NCBI GenBank assembly: GCA_965602675.1
Contig: CBFCZO010000009.1
Location: 1-64,000, forward strand
Direction of reading: 5' to 3'
DNA from: DATKUA01 sp965602675
GTDB lineage: Bacteria > Acidobacteriota > DATKUA01
DNA length: 64,000 nucleotides
Position numbers and translations under genes: made by a program. Below, piece by piece: positions 17,876-27,361 of this stretch. Each line of letters starts with the position of its first letter. The stretch's first letter is position 1. The notes beneath the pieces were generated by a model, which ran no database searches, was not told the origin of the DNA, and saw only the letters and a list, made by a program, of their open reading frames with translations.

Positions 17876-19179
17876 TCCTCCTCCGCGCGGCGCATGATGC
17901 CGACAGTCCGATTTTTCTTCACAAAGTATTTGCCGGCGACGCGCTTGATATCGTCGTTCGTTACCTTTTCATACTCTTCAGGTGCGCTGAAGAGCTTGTG
18001 GTAATTGCCGAAGAACAATTCGTAGGTGCCGATGGTGTTCGACTTGCCGTTGATCGTCTCCATGGCATGGTAGAACTGCATCAGCTTAATGTTCTTGGCC
18101 TTCTGAATTTCTTGTTCCGTGACGCCGTTGGCGCTGATGTCGTCAATGATGTCGTAGATCTCGGCCTCGATATCGTCGGTGGTGCCTCTGCCGCTGCTGA
18201 TGGCGTAGATGTAGTAGAGAAAGGGATCGAAAGCCTCCGGCACGTGGGTTACCGCAAAGATCGCAAGTTGCTTTTCGTCCACCAGTCGCTTGTAAAGGCG
18301 GGAAGTGCGGCCGTCGGAGAGAATCGTGTCGAGCAGATCCAGCGCGTAATAGTCGGGGCAGCCCGTCTCGGGAACGTGGTAGGCGATCAGGACGTTGGGC
18401 TGAAACACTTCCCATTCGACCTCGAGCCGCTTTTCGCCCATTTGCTGCGGCTCTTCGGTGTGGATATCACGCGGCGGATCGGCGGCGGGAATGGGCTCGA
18501 AATATTGCTTGGTGAGGCGCTTGACCTCTTCGAGCTCGACGTCGCCGGAGATCACCACCACGCAGTTGTTGGGCGCATAGTAGGTGTCGAAATATTTCTG
18601 CAGATCCTCCTGCTTCCAGTTGAGGATGTCTGATTCCCAACCGATCACCGACCAGCTATAGGGGTGGGCGATCATCGCCGCTGCCGTGACCTGCTCTCCG
18701 AGGACTCGCCAGTTGCTGTTGTTGCGCCCCGTGTTCCACTCGGAGTGGACAACGCCGCGCTCGCTCTCGACGACTTCCTCATTGAGAGCGAGATTGGCGA
18801 TGCGGTCGGCCTCGAGATCGAAGATCACCTCCATGGTTTCCTTTGGAAAGAAGTCGGTATAAACGGTGGTGTTCTCAGTTGTGTAGGCATTGTTGCTGCC
18901 GCCGGCGGCTTCCATCACGCGGTCGAATTGCTTGAATCCGTACTTCTCGGCGCCGTTGAACATCATGTGCTCGAAGAAGTGGCTCAGCCCGGTGATGCCT
19001 GGGTACTCGTTTCGCGAGCCGACCTTGTAGAACAGAAACATGTTGGCGTTGGGAATCGAGTGGTCCTCGTGCACGATGATCTTCATGCCGTTGTCCAGCG
19101 TGAAGGTGACGATATCGTCGACGCTGACTTGGGGTGAGATCAGCGAGAGGACCGCCACTAATACAGCTGCGGTTGTCAT
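17872..19179 (-). CDS. M16-family zinc metallopeptidase, catalytic subunit
   Basis: 435 residues. The inverted zinc motif HFFEH is at 67-71, with H67 and H71 as zinc ligands and E70 as the general base; the third ligand should be in LNEEVVESERGVVHSEW about 76 residues later. The N-terminus (TTAAVLVAVLSLISPQVSV) looks like a signal peptide, so the enzyme acts outside the cytoplasm. The C-terminal half is the M16 inactive-like domain. It is the first gene of a two-gene operon with the non-catalytic partner. Substrates are likely peptides or misfolded fragments. Confidence 0.95.
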   Translation of the reverse strand: MTTAAVLVAVLSLISPQVSVDDIVTFTLDNGMKIIVHEDHSIPNANMFLFYKVGSRNEYPGITGLSHFFEHMMFNGAEKYGFKQFDRVMEAAGGSNNAYTTENTTVYTDFFPKETMEVIFDLEADRIANLALNEEVVESERGVVHSEWNTGRNNSNWRVLGEQVTAAAMIAHPYSWSVIGWESDILNWKQEDLQKYFDTYYAPNNCVVVISGDVELEEVKRLTKQYFEPIPAADPPRDIHTEEPQQMGEKRLEVEWEVFQPNVLIAYHVPETGCPDYYALDLLDTILSDGRTSRLYKRLVDEKQLAIFAVTHVPEAFDPFLYYIYAISSGRGTTDDIEAEIYDIIDDISANGVTEQEIQKAKNIKLMQFYHAMETINGKSNTIGTYELFFGNYHKLFSAPEEYEKVTNDDIKRVAGKYFVKKNRTVGIMRRAEEE

Positions 19180-19321
19180 TTATATGTCCTCCCTGAGACT
19201 GGTATGGGCCCGCATTGCAGGTTATCAGGATTCACGTCGTTCACCGGGTTATTGTTCGTCGTGCGGAAGCCGCCGTCAAGCGCGAAGGCCGATTCGGTCT
19301 CGCTGCGTGTCGGCAAGGCTC

Positions 19322-20488
19322 CTACCGGAACGCCTGGATTCCTGTGAGGGCGGCGCCCATGATGAGTGTGTGGATGTCGTAGGTGCCCTCGTAGGTGTCG
19401 ACGCTTATCAGGTTGGTTTCGTGGCGGCCGGAGCAGAATTCGTAGGTGATGCCGTTGGCGCCGAGGATTTCACGGCAGGAACGGGCGGTGTTGAGGGCCA
19501 TGCGCACGTTGCGGCTCTTGGCGAGCGAGATCTGCTCCGGCTTGATTGTTCCGGCGTCCTTTAGCTGGGCCAGGCGCAGATTGATCAACTGCGCGGCGGT
19601 GATTCCACTGATGATGTCAGCGAGTTTCTGCTGGACCATCTGATAGCCGGCCAAGGGCTTGCCGAAAGGCGCACGCGTGGCCGAGAATTCCAGCGCTTCC
19701 TCGAGGCAGGCCGATGCGGCGCCGACGGCGCCGAAAGCGATGCCGTAGCGGGCCTGGTCGAGGCAGTTCAACGCCGCGCGAAGGCCGATATCGCTGCCCG
19801 GCAGGAGGTTCTCGTCGGGTACGCGGCAGTCCTCGAAGAACAGCTCGCCGGTATCGGAGGCGCGCAGGCCGATCTTGCGCAGGATCGGATTCTGGACAAA
19901 TCCCGGCGTGCCCTTCTCGACGACGAATCCCCGGATGTCCTTCGGTTTATCACCGGTTTGCGCGAAGACGATCGCAATGTCGGCTAACGTTGCGTTGGTA
20001 ATCCACATCTTCGAACCGTTGAGCACCCAGGAGTCGCCGTCACGCACTGCCCGCGTGCGCATGGCGCCGGGATTGGAACCTCCGTCGGGCTCGGTGAGAC
20101 CGTAGCAGCCGATCAGCCGGCCCGCCGCCAGCTCGGGCAGCCAGCGGTTTCGTTGCTCTTCGCTGCCGAAGGTGAAGATCGGAAAAATGACTAGGCCGTT
20201 CTGGACGGAGGCGAACGAACGCAGGCCGGAATCGCCGCGCTCCAATTCCTGCATGATCAGGCCGTAGGCGAGTGCATCGAGTCCGGCGCCGCCGTATTCC
20301 TCGGGCAACGCTGCTCCCAAGAGCCCCATCTCGGCCATGGGCGAAATAAGGTGATCAGGGAACTTGCCTTTTACGCACCAATCGTCTATATTTGTGATCA
20401 CCTGTTCATTAACGAATTCCCTTACAGTATCGCGAATCAGGCGTTCAGTATCACTGAGCGATTCTTCAATATTGTAGAAATCAATCAT
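19322..20488 (-). CDS. gcdH: Acyl-CoA dehydrogenase, glutaryl-CoA dehydrogenase type
   Basis: 388 residues, FAD enzyme. It matches glutaryl-CoA dehydrogenase rather than the generic acyl-CoA dehydrogenases: LIGCYGLTEPDGGSNPGAMR near 130, LDQARYGIAFGAVGAASACL in the middle, and the C-terminal TYEGTYDIHTLIMG followed by ALTGIQAFR. The catalytic base should be E367 in YEGTYDIH. The reaction converts glutaryl-CoA to crotonyl-CoA and CO2 in lysine, tryptophan or aromatic breakdown; non-decarboxylating variants exist in anaerobes. It stands alone, with no ETF or other degradation genes nearby. It is divergent from the ECF sigma gene with a 120-bp gap. Confidence 0.92.
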   Translation of the reverse strand: MIDFYNIEESLSDTERLIRDTVREFVNEQVITNIDDWCVKGKFPDHLISPMAEMGLLGAALPEEYGGAGLDALAYGLIMQELERGDSGLRSFASVQNGLVIFPIFTFGSEEQRNRWLPELAAGRLIGCYGLTEPDGGSNPGAMRTRAVRDGDSWVLNGSKMWITNATLADIAIVFAQTGDKPKDIRGFVVEKGTPGFVQNPILRKIGLRASDTGELFFEDCRVPDENLLPGSDIGLRAALNCLDQARYGIAFGAVGAASACLEEALEFSATRAPFGKPLAGYQMVQQKLADIISGITAAQLINLRLAQLKDAGTIKPEQISLAKSRNVRMALNTARSCREILGANGITYEFCSGRHETNLISVDTYEGTYDIHTLIMGAALTGIQAFR

Positions 20489-20553
20489 CTTTCTTCTCCT
20501 CAGGTTTCAACGATTATATAGCAGTGCCTTTGTAAGGACGATTCTGTAGTTCC

Positions 20554-20582
20554 TTGCATTACCAATAACAGTGCAATATATT
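20554..20582 (+). promoter_or_regulatory. Sigma-70-type promoter for the ECF sigma gene
   Basis: TTGCAT (20554-20559), 17-bp spacer, TATATT (20577-20582), about 27 bp before the proposed start at 20609. This suggests housekeeping transcription of the sigma gene in addition to any autoregulation. Confidence 0.5.
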
Positions 20583-20608
20583 GGACGGAATACTAATAGT
20601 GGGTGGAA

Positions 20609-21208
20609 ATGGAAGAGGAAAACGGGCAGCATTTAAGCGGGACGTTTAGAAGTCTCTGCCTCGACAATATAAACGGTCTATACAGCGCCGCGTTGCGGAT
20701 GACCCGCAATCCGGAGGACGCCGAGGACCTTGTTCAGGAGACCTACCTCAAGGCCGTACGCAGCGCCCATCTGTTCGACGAGAGCCTCAACGGCCGCGCC
20801 TGGCTGTTCAAGATACTGACAAACTCCTTCCGCGACCGCTACCGCAAGAAGGTAAAGTCTCCGCGTTCGGTCGAGATCGACGACGTCGGCGAATTCCTGC
20901 TCTACGACCAGATAAGCGAGAGTTTCCCGGAGAAGAAGCCTGGTCAGTCGATCGAAGAATTCATGCACAAGTTTCTCGACGACGACGTCAAAGCCGCTAT
21001 CGAGCGGCTACCCGAGCAGTTCCGGTTGGTGGTGGTCCTTTCCGATATCGAGGGTTTCTCCTACAAGGAGATCGCCGAAATCATCGACGCGCCGATCGGC
21101 ACGGTGATGAGCCGCCTATTCCGCGGCCGTAAGCTACTGCAGAAGGAGCTGTGGGATTATGCCCGTAAGAAGGGTATCGTCAAGGATATATCGTCGCAGA
21201 CGCACTGA
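20609..21208 (+). CDS. ECF-type RNA polymerase sigma factor
   Basis: About 199 residues, with region 2 (MTRNPEDAEDLVQETYLKAV and then GRAWLFKILTNSFRDRYRKK) and region 4 (RLPEQFRLVVVLSDIEGFSY, then KEIAEIIDAPIGTVMSRLFR). The linker between them is long and acidic. It belongs to the RpoE-like group. No anti-sigma gene is adjacent: the next gene on the strand is a flavoprotein, separated by a terminator. Control may therefore be at transcription or through an anti-sigma factor elsewhere. The ATG at 20609 is chosen; a GTG at 20603 is also possible, and neither has a strong Shine-Dalgarno site. Confidence 0.93.
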   Translation: MEEENGQHLSGTFRSLCLDNINGLYSAALRMTRNPEDAEDLVQETYLKAVRSAHLFDESLNGRAWLFKILTNSFRDRYRKKVKSPRSVEIDDVGEFLLYDQISESFPEKKPGQSIEEFMHKFLDDDVKAAIERLPEQFRLVVVLSDIEGFSYKEIAEIIDAPIGTVMSRLFRGRKLLQKELWDYARKKGIVKDISSQTH

Positions 21209-21233
21209 GCACGGCGAGGTTTAGTTATTGGGA

Positions 21234-21255
21234 GGCGGCAAGGGGCCGCCTTTTT
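21234..21255 (+). terminator. Rho-independent terminator after the ECF sigma gene
   Basis: GGCGGC and GCCGCC pair around AAGGG, followed directly by TTTTT. It lies 26 bp after the sigma stop. It also shows that the following flavoprotein cannot begin at the upstream in-frame ATG near 21228. Confidence 0.85.
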
Positions 21256-21290
21256 CGTTGAGCCGGCAGGTACTCACGCGGGGATACGCG

Positions 21291-22652
21291 ATGGGCAGGG
21301 GAGGGAGACTGGTTGTCATCGGGGGTGTGGCCGCCGGCCTGAGCGCCGCAGCCAGAGCGAAGCGCGTCGATTCCTCTCTGGACATTACCGTTATCGAGCA
21401 GGGCACCGGCATCTCTCACGCATCTTGCGGATTGCCATTCCTGATAGCGGGAGAGATCGGTGATGCCGAGTCGCTCGTCTCCTACAGCCCGCAACGGTTC
21501 GAGAGTGAGCGCGGCGTAAGGGTTCTGACGAATCACCGGGCGGTTGAGATATCACATGCCGGGCGTCAAGTGGTAGTGCATGACCTGCGGGCAGGCGAAC
21601 GCAAGCGTGTCGAATACGATCGCCTAGTACTGGCGACGGGCGCGGTACCGAGACTACCTTTCGAAGTGCAGCAGGATACCAAAGGCGTGTTTGTGGTACG
21701 CAACCTCGACGACGCTGTCGCTCTTAAGATGTGGCTGGAAAAGCAGAGGCCTTGCGAGGCGGCCGTTATCGGCGCCGGGGTGCAGGGGCTGGAGTGGGCG
21801 GACGCTCTGCAAAAGCGGGGTTTGAAGGTCACGCTGATCGAGCGGTGCGGTTTCGTGGCCACGCGTTGCGATCCTGAGATCGGCGCATTGGTGCGCTCCG
21901 CTCTGCAGGACGCGGATGTGCGAGTTAAAACAGGAGCGACCGTTCTCGGTGTGGAGACGGATTCTGGTGGCTCGATATCCACGGTATCGACCGATTCCGG
22001 GGCAGTTCCGTGCGGTGTGGCTATTGTTTCCTGCGGTGTCGAGCCGCGTGCCGACCTGGCGCGGGAAGCAGGCATTATCCTCGACCGCTGCGGCGCGATT
22101 GCCGTCGACGAGACGATGGAGACGAACATCAGGGGCATTTATGCCGCCGGGGACTGCGCCTGCACAAACCATCTGGTCACCGGCGCCCCTTATTACCAGC
22201 CGACCGGCGCGCTCGCGGTCAAGACCGGCCGGATCGCGGGATCTAACGCTGCGGGAAGGCATGCAGCTTTTTCCGGCGGCCTGGCTACGCAAGCAGTCGT
22301 CGCCTCTGACTACGAATTAGGCATCACAGGGCTGAATTCCGAGGAAGCGGAACGCTGCCGCCTAAGGCCGGTTGCAGTTAATGTGCGAGCGCGGGAGAGG
22401 GCTGGCTACATCGCCGGCGCCGAAAACCTAACGGTGCGGTTGATAGCGGATGCCGAATCAAAGCGTCTGATTGGGGCGCAGCTGTTCGGAAAGCAGGGTG
22501 TCACGGGCCGTCTGGGAGTCCTGACGGCGGCTATCGCTTCGCGCATGCCCCTGGACGAACTGGCATCTCTCGACCTGCCTTACGCGCCCAAGGCCTCGCC
22601 CGTGTGGGATCCGCTGCACATCGCTGCGGGCGAATTGCTCAAATTACTCTGA
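21291..22652 (+). CDS. FAD-dependent pyridine nucleotide-disulfide oxidoreductase (CoA-disulfide reductase/NADH oxidase type)
   Basis: 453 residues from the ATG at 21291; an earlier in-frame ATG lies within the sigma gene's terminator and is rejected. Dinucleotide folds are seen at LVVIGGVAAGLSAAARAKR (FAD) and AAVIGAGVQGLEWADAL (NAD(P)H). GIYAAGDCAC is the second FAD-binding motif. The single redox cysteine C46 in SHASCGLPF is typical of CoA-disulfide reductases and single-Cys NADH oxidases or peroxidases. The C-terminal dimer domain is present (LIGAQLFGKQGVTGR). Likely role: thiol or oxygen and peroxide defence. It converges with the HD-domain gene, 30 bp apart. Confidence 0.92.
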   Translation: MGRGGRLVVIGGVAAGLSAAARAKRVDSSLDITVIEQGTGISHASCGLPFLIAGEIGDAESLVSYSPQRFESERGVRVLTNHRAVEISHAGRQVVVHDLRAGERKRVEYDRLVLATGAVPRLPFEVQQDTKGVFVVRNLDDAVALKMWLEKQRPCEAAVIGAGVQGLEWADALQKRGLKVTLIERCGFVATRCDPEIGALVRSALQDADVRVKTGATVLGVETDSGGSISTVSTDSGAVPCGVAIVSCGVEPRADLAREAGIILDRCGAIAVDETMETNIRGIYAAGDCACTNHLVTGAPYYQPTGALAVKTGRIAGSNAAGRHAAFSGGLATQAVVASDYELGITGLNSEEAERCRLRPVAVNVRARERAGYIAGAENLTVRLIADAESKRLIGAQLFGKQGVTGRLGVLTAAIASRMPLDELASLDLPYAPKASPVWDPLHIAAGELLKLL

Positions 22653-22682
22653 GAACAGTCTGAATTTACCGGGAACCTGGGA

Positions 22683-24116
22683 TCAATCCAGGCATTCGAA
22701 GAGTGCGTCGTATACATCGTCGGGATTGAGGCGGTCGACGTAATCGGGATGGCAGTAGATACGCACCTGCTGGGCGGCCTCGTTGAACATCTTGTCGAGC
22801 GCGCCGGCTACAGGCGAAACCTCGGTGATGTCGCGAACCAGGTCCTCGCGCGGGAAGTAGAGCGGGTAGGTGGTGCCGCGGTCGCCGAGCAGCGGTGTGT
22901 CGATCAGAATGTGGTGCTCCCGCAAATTGGCGATTCCCGAGCGTTTGCCGACCCTGCGCGCGAAACGCCTGCCCAAACCCAACCAGCTGTCGAGCCCCGA
23001 ATGGTAGATTTCGATCAGGCGGCGGCAGATCAGCTTGGCCTCGTACTGTCGTCCGCCGGGTTCGCCCTCGCCGCGGAGTGTGATCAAGCGCTTGTAGAGA
23101 CCGGCACGCCCCACCGCGATTGCGTTGAGCATATCGCGTGCAACGGCGGTACGCCCGCCGCCTTTCGAAGCCAGCTCAACGATGTGACGGAAGCTCTCGA
23201 AGTCGCTGTAGTATTTACAGTTCCTTCTGGTGTAGATCTTCTCTCCGATTAGCGCGTCGACTTCGAGATCGGTTTTAACCAAGTCCATAAACGCGCGGCG
23301 GAACATAGCGGAGAAGCAGCGGGCGGTGTGGTGCCAGTAGACCTCCGTGAACATCACATAGCGGCTGAAAATAAAGACCTCGGCGCTCGCCTTGCCTTTC
23401 TCGCGCAGGAGGATGTTTATCCGTTTGTTCTGGCGCAGGATCATGAACGAACTCAGCAGGCGCGCGGCGTCGTAATTGCGGCCGTAGGGGACGCCCGTGT
23501 GAATTGAATCGCGCTCGAGGTAATCCATCTTGTCGACGTCGATCGGCCCGTCGAGCAGGCGGTAGAGTTCGCCGTCGATGCCGCCGCCGTGGTTTTTACC
23601 GAAAACATATTCCGCAAGTTCGGCTGGATCGATATCGAAGCCTTCGCGAAGAGCCGCGCCCACTTCGCTGGTTTTGGATGTCAGCAGCCGGCGGCCGACA
23701 TCGAGGTGGTTGTACTGCCCCAGCCTGCCGGCATAGTCCTTGGTCTTGCCCAGCTCTTCAATCACGTGAGTGCCGTAGTAGTGGCCGATATCGTGCAGCA
23801 GGCTGGCCAGCAACAGCTTTTTCACCCGTTCGGGGCCGGCTATCTCGAGAAGGCCCTCAACCTCGCAGAGGTGTTTGACGAGCTGGCATGTGCGGAAGTA
23901 GACGCCCAGCGAGTGCTCGAAGCGCGTGTGCTCGGCGCCGGGGAAAACCAGGTTTACGAAGCCTAATTGCCTGATGTGGCGCAGGCGCTGCATTTCGCGG
24001 GTATCCAGGATCCGGCGTATCGGTGAAGTAACGAAAACCGACGTGTATTCGGGTACGCGGATGTTGGTTTCGAACGGCCCGAATATCTCGGGAAGATCTT
24101 TGAAATGGTTGGGCAT
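22683..24116 (-). CDS. HD-superfamily phosphohydrolase
   Basis: 477 residues. The N-terminal half is an HD domain: RRILDTREMQRLRHIRQLGF, then TRFEHSLGVYFRTCQL (first His), then LLASLLHDIGHYYGTHVIEE (the HD pair), then KMDYLERDS with the last Asp. This is the pattern of the YwfO/SAMHD1-like dNTPase group, so a dNTP or related nucleotide is the probable substrate. The C-terminal part (from about 330) has a DLVRDITEVSPVAGAL region that I cannot assign. It is convergent with the flavoprotein and divergent from dinG, with a short shared upstream region. Confidence 0.9.
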   Translation of the reverse strand: MPNHFKDLPEIFGPFETNIRVPEYTSVFVTSPIRRILDTREMQRLRHIRQLGFVNLVFPGAEHTRFEHSLGVYFRTCQLVKHLCEVEGLLEIAGPERVKKLLLASLLHDIGHYYGTHVIEELGKTKDYAGRLGQYNHLDVGRRLLTSKTSEVGAALREGFDIDPAELAEYVFGKNHGGGIDGELYRLLDGPIDVDKMDYLERDSIHTGVPYGRNYDAARLLSSFMILRQNKRINILLREKGKASAEVFIFSRYVMFTEVYWHHTARCFSAMFRRAFMDLVKTDLEVDALIGEKIYTRRNCKYYSDFESFRHIVELASKGGGRTAVARDMLNAIAVGRAGLYKRLITLRGEGEPGGRQYEAKLICRRLIEIYHSGLDSWLGLGRRFARRVGKRSGIANLREHHILIDTPLLGDRGTTYPLYFPREDLVRDITEVSPVAGALDKMFNEAAQQVRIYCHPDYVDRLNPDDVYDALFECLD

Positions 24117-24252
24117 CGATAAATTCCTCCAGGGCGGAGTAGTTTAGCATGAGCTCACTATCGGGCGAAGGATTTATCTGACTCGCCGCTTCACTGAGAA
24201 CATGTTTCTGTTAGAATTCCAAACGAAGCTTCGAGACGTTTTCAATAGATAA

Positions 24253-26193
24253 ATGGAAACAACTTCTCCAGAAGAACTGAGCAGGCGGGTGCGGGCTTTC
24301 TTTTCGCCAGGCGGCGCCCTGTCGAAGCTGCTTGAGGGCTACGAGGCGCGGGCGTCGCAGGCGAAGATGGCGCTTGCCTGCCTGGAGGCGCTCGTCGGAG
24401 ACGGGGCGCTGATCGCCGAGGCCGGAACCGGCACCGGCAAGACGCTTGCCTACCTGGTGCCTGCGCTGGCGGCGGGCAAGCGGATCGTCGTATCCACCGG
24501 CACCAAGAACCTCCAGGAGCAACTATTCTTCAAGGATCTGCCTTTCCTCGCCAGCCTCGGCGGCAGCTTCAAGGCAGCGGTGATGAAGGGGCGCGGGAAT
24601 TATCTTTGCCTACGCAAACTGCAGTTGTACAGGCGGCAGCCGCTGCTCAAAGGAATGGAGGAGGTGGACCAATTCCGTCAGATCGAAGAGTGGGTCGCCG
24701 AGACCGAGACCGGCGATTTTGCGGAGCTGAGCGGCATCCCCGAGGGGACGGCTCTGTTCTCATCGCTCTCGTGCAAGTCGGACAACTGCATAGGGCGGAA
24801 ATGCCCGCTCTACGAGGAATGCTGGCTGGTGAAGATGAGGGCGCGCGCCGCCGAAGCCGACATCGTGGTGGTGAACCATCATCTGCTATTCGCCGACCTG
24901 TCGGTACGCGACGAGGGCTTTGGTGCAGTGATCCCGGAATACAGCCGCGTGATCCTCGACGAGGCGCACGAGATCGAGGACGTCGCGACATCGTATTTCG
25001 GCGTGGAGGTGAGCAACTGGCGATTCGAAGAGCTGGCACGCGACGCCGACCACGAGTTCGCCAACGAGAAGATAAAGGACACTCGCCTGCTGAATTGCAC
25101 GACGGAGGTCCAGAAGAAAGCCCAGGCCCTTTTCTCGCGCATCAAACCGGGAGCGGATCGCTTCAGGCTCGATGAAATACGCAGCGAAGCAGTCTCGGGT
25201 GCACTACTTCGGTTGCAGGACCAGCTCAGCGATTTCGAGGCCTCGATCGGGATGATCACCGACCGCCCGGAGAGCCTATTCGCCCTGGCGCGTCGCAGCG
25301 CGGAGTTGCGCAATGCGCTGACCACTGTTTTGGAGGGGCACGATGTCGATTACGTCTACTGGGGCGAGCAGCGCGGGAGGGGGATATTCCTGCGCGCCAG
25401 CCCGATCGACGTGTCGAACCACATGCGCCAACTCCTGTTCGAAAATGTCGAGACAGCGATTCTCACCAGCGCGACGCTGGCGGTGGAGGGCTCGTTCCGC
25501 TTCATCCGCGAGCGGCTGGGGGTGGAATACGCCGAGGAAATGCTGCTGCCCTCGCACTTCGATTTCCACAGCCAGACCCGACTGTATGTGCCTGTAAACC
25601 TGCCCGATCCCAACTCCGATGGTTTCCTTGAGGGAGCCGTCGAGGAAATGATCCGCATCCTGACGCTGACGCACGGGCGGGCATTTGTCCTCTTCACCAG
25701 CCTCAGGAATATGGAGAAGGCTTACGAACTGCTCGATGGGAAGGTCGATTATCCGCTGCTGCTGCAGGGGACCAGCTCGCGGCGTGACCTGCTGGAGCGT
25801 TTCAGGGCGGAGGAGGGATCGGTTCTGCTCGCCTCGGCCAGCTTCTGGCAGGGTGTCGACGTCCGCGGTCCGGATCTCAGCTGTGTGATCATCGACAAAC
25901 TGCCATTCGCTGTTCCCGATGATCCGATTGTGCAGGCGCGTATCGAAAGGATAAAAGCTGCCGGAGGCAGCCCCTTCAATGAGTTTCAGTTGCCTTCAGC
26001 GGCGTTGATGCTCAAGCAGGGGCTCGGGCGGCTGGTCCGCGGCTCGAGCGACCGCGGCATCATGGCCGTGCTCGACAGCCGCCTGCTAACGCGCCGATAC
26101 GGGCAGGTGTTTCTACGCAGCTTGCACGGCAGCCCCGTGCTGAAAGATATCGATAGGCTGAAGGATTGGTGGCGTAGCGAAGGAAAACGCTGA
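24253..26193 (+). CDS. dinG: DinG/XPD-family Fe-S DNA helicase
   Basis: 646 residues, an SF2 5'-3' helicase. Walker A is AEAGTGTGKT near 55-64. The Fe-S domain has four cysteines, CKSDNCIGRKCPLYEEC at 174-190 (C174, C179, C184, C190). The DEAH box is LDEAHEIED near 236, preceded by VVNHHLLFADL. Motif V-VI residues are in FWQGVDVRGPDLSCVIIDKL and GLGRLVRGSSDRG. There is no exonuclease domain, so it resembles E. coli DinG/YoaA. Likely role: resolving R-loops, G4 structures or damaged forks. It starts 136 bp from the divergent HD gene. Confidence 0.95.
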   Translation: METTSPEELSRRVRAFFSPGGALSKLLEGYEARASQAKMALACLEALVGDGALIAEAGTGTGKTLAYLVPALAAGKRIVVSTGTKNLQEQLFFKDLPFLASLGGSFKAAVMKGRGNYLCLRKLQLYRRQPLLKGMEEVDQFRQIEEWVAETETGDFAELSGIPEGTALFSSLSCKSDNCIGRKCPLYEECWLVKMRARAAEADIVVVNHHLLFADLSVRDEGFGAVIPEYSRVILDEAHEIEDVATSYFGVEVSNWRFEELARDADHEFANEKIKDTRLLNCTTEVQKKAQALFSRIKPGADRFRLDEIRSEAVSGALLRLQDQLSDFEASIGMITDRPESLFALARRSAELRNALTTVLEGHDVDYVYWGEQRGRGIFLRASPIDVSNHMRQLLFENVETAILTSATLAVEGSFRFIRERLGVEYAEEMLLPSHFDFHSQTRLYVPVNLPDPNSDGFLEGAVEEMIRILTLTHGRAFVLFTSLRNMEKAYELLDGKVDYPLLLQGTSSRRDLLERFRAEEGSVLLASASFWQGVDVRGPDLSCVIIDKLPFAVPDDPIVQARIERIKAAGGSPFNEFQLPSAALMLKQGLGRLVRGSSDRGIMAVLDSRLLTRRYGQVFLRSLHGSPVLKDIDRLKDWWRSEGKR

Positions 26194-26212
26194 TCAGCGG
26201 TTTACCTAAAAA

Positions 26213-26749
26213 CTATCCCAGGTGCATGCCAAGAAGTATCAGGTCGTGCTCGCCGCCGCGGAGGTCGACAACGAAATTCTTAAGGACGCCTTCTTTCTCA
26301 AAACCGAGCGGTTCGAGCACCATTACCACGCCGGTCTGCGTCTCCATGCAGGTGGCTTCCAGCTTGCGCAGCCCCTGCTTGATGGCGACCATGAAGATCT
26401 CGCGGGCGAGTAGTGTGCCGAGTCCGAGGCCGCGGTAGTCTACGTCGACGACGAAGCGGATCTCTCCGGTCTTGCGGAACCAGCCGCGCTGCGCGACGTA
26501 TAAGAGCGCGTCGCCTACAATCCTACCCTCATCTATAGCGATAATTACCGTGGACAGGCCATTCTCGATTTCCTCGAGCCGCGTTTCTATGACACTGCGC
26601 TCGGTCACGTCGCGGCGCAGATAAACCCTGTCGTTCTCGGGCTGGTTACGGAAGAACTCCAGCGATAATTCGAAATCGTCACGTCCGAGGTGTTTCAGCC
26701 CGACCTTCTTTCCGTTGGTGAGTCTTACTTCCTTGAAAAATTCTGACAT
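26213..26749 (-). CDS. GNAT-family N-acetyltransferase
   Basis: 178 residues. The acetyl-CoA binding core reads EIRFVVDVDYRGLGLGTLLA, where RGLGLG is the Q/RxxGxG/A loop. A C-terminal strand follows, LEATCMETQTGVVMVLEPLGF. The start is at 26749 with GAGG ahead of it. It lies 12 bp downstream of a paralogue (26762-27361), so the two form an operon made by tandem duplication. The acceptor substrate is unknown. Confidence 0.88.
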   Translation of the reverse strand: MSEFFKEVRLTNGKKVGLKHLGRDDFELSLEFFRNQPENDRVYLRRDVTERSVIETRLEEIENGLSTVIIAIDEGRIVGDALLYVAQRGWFRKTGEIRFVVDVDYRGLGLGTLLAREIFMVAIKQGLRKLEATCMETQTGVVMVLEPLGFEKEGVLKNFVVDLRGGEHDLILLGMHLG

Positions 26750-26761
26750 TTCCTCGCCCCC

Positions 26762-27361
26762 TCAATATTCTCTTGGAGATGCGATGGACTCCGCGATAGC
26801 GTTCTCGATGTCCTGCCACATACGGGTCAGGCTAAAAGTCATCAGGTGGACATCGTGCTGGTTGTCATTCAGGTCCACAGCGTGACGCTTCTGGGTGGCC
26901 TCGTGCTTGAAGTGCAGATTCCTGAGCGTGTCGTACATCCAGGTTTCGCCGTCCAGAATCCTGGCGATCAGGTTGTTCAAGCCCCGCCGAGCCGCGACTA
27001 AAAAAAGCTCGCGGGAGAGGATTCGGGCAAGGTCAGTCTCCCTGTATGCCGGCAGGATGAGGATGCGGATCTCTCCAGTTTTTTTCATCCAGCCGTATCG
27101 CAGATCCTCGAGGATGGCTTCCCCGATGAACTTGCCGTCGACCTCGGCCACCAGCCGGAAGAAGTTGTCCTTCTCGAGTTCCTGGAGCCGGCTTTCCACC
27201 ACCGAGCGGTCCGCCACGTCGATGCGCATCAGCTCGCGCTCCTGCTCAGGCATCGAGGCGTAGAACTCCATTGAGGCGTCGAGGTCCTCACGCGTTTTCT
27301 CGCGCACCGTGATTTTGGTGCCGTCTTCGAGATGTTTAGTTCGGAATAAATCGGCGACCAT
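26762..27361 (-). CDS. GNAT-family N-acetyltransferase (paralogue)
   Basis: 199 residues. It aligns along its length with the 178-residue downstream neighbour: the N-terminus has LEDGTKITVREKTREDLDAS against LTNGKKVGLKHLGRDDFELS, and both have VADRSVVESRLQELE-type helices. The acetyl-CoA loop, however, is degenerate: EIRILILPAYRETDLARILS has RETDLA where RGLGLG is expected. It may therefore bind acetyl-CoA poorly or have another function. A 20-residue C-terminal extension is extra. First gene of the pair. Confidence 0.82.
   Translation of the reverse strand: MVADLFRTKHLEDGTKITVREKTREDLDASMEFYASMPEQERELMRIDVADRSVVESRLQELEKDNFFRLVAEVDGKFIGEAILEDLRYGWMKKTGEIRILILPAYRETDLARILSRELFLVAARRGLNNLIARILDGETWMYDTLRNLHFKHEATQKRHAVDLNDNQHDVHLMTFSLTRMWQDIENAIAESIASPREY

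Noticed and set aside
21228..21290. Longer N-terminus for the flavoprotein starting at 21228.
   Set aside because: The extra 21 codons run through the perfect terminator hairpin of the ECF sigma gene; the FAD-binding fold begins right after the ATG at 21291.
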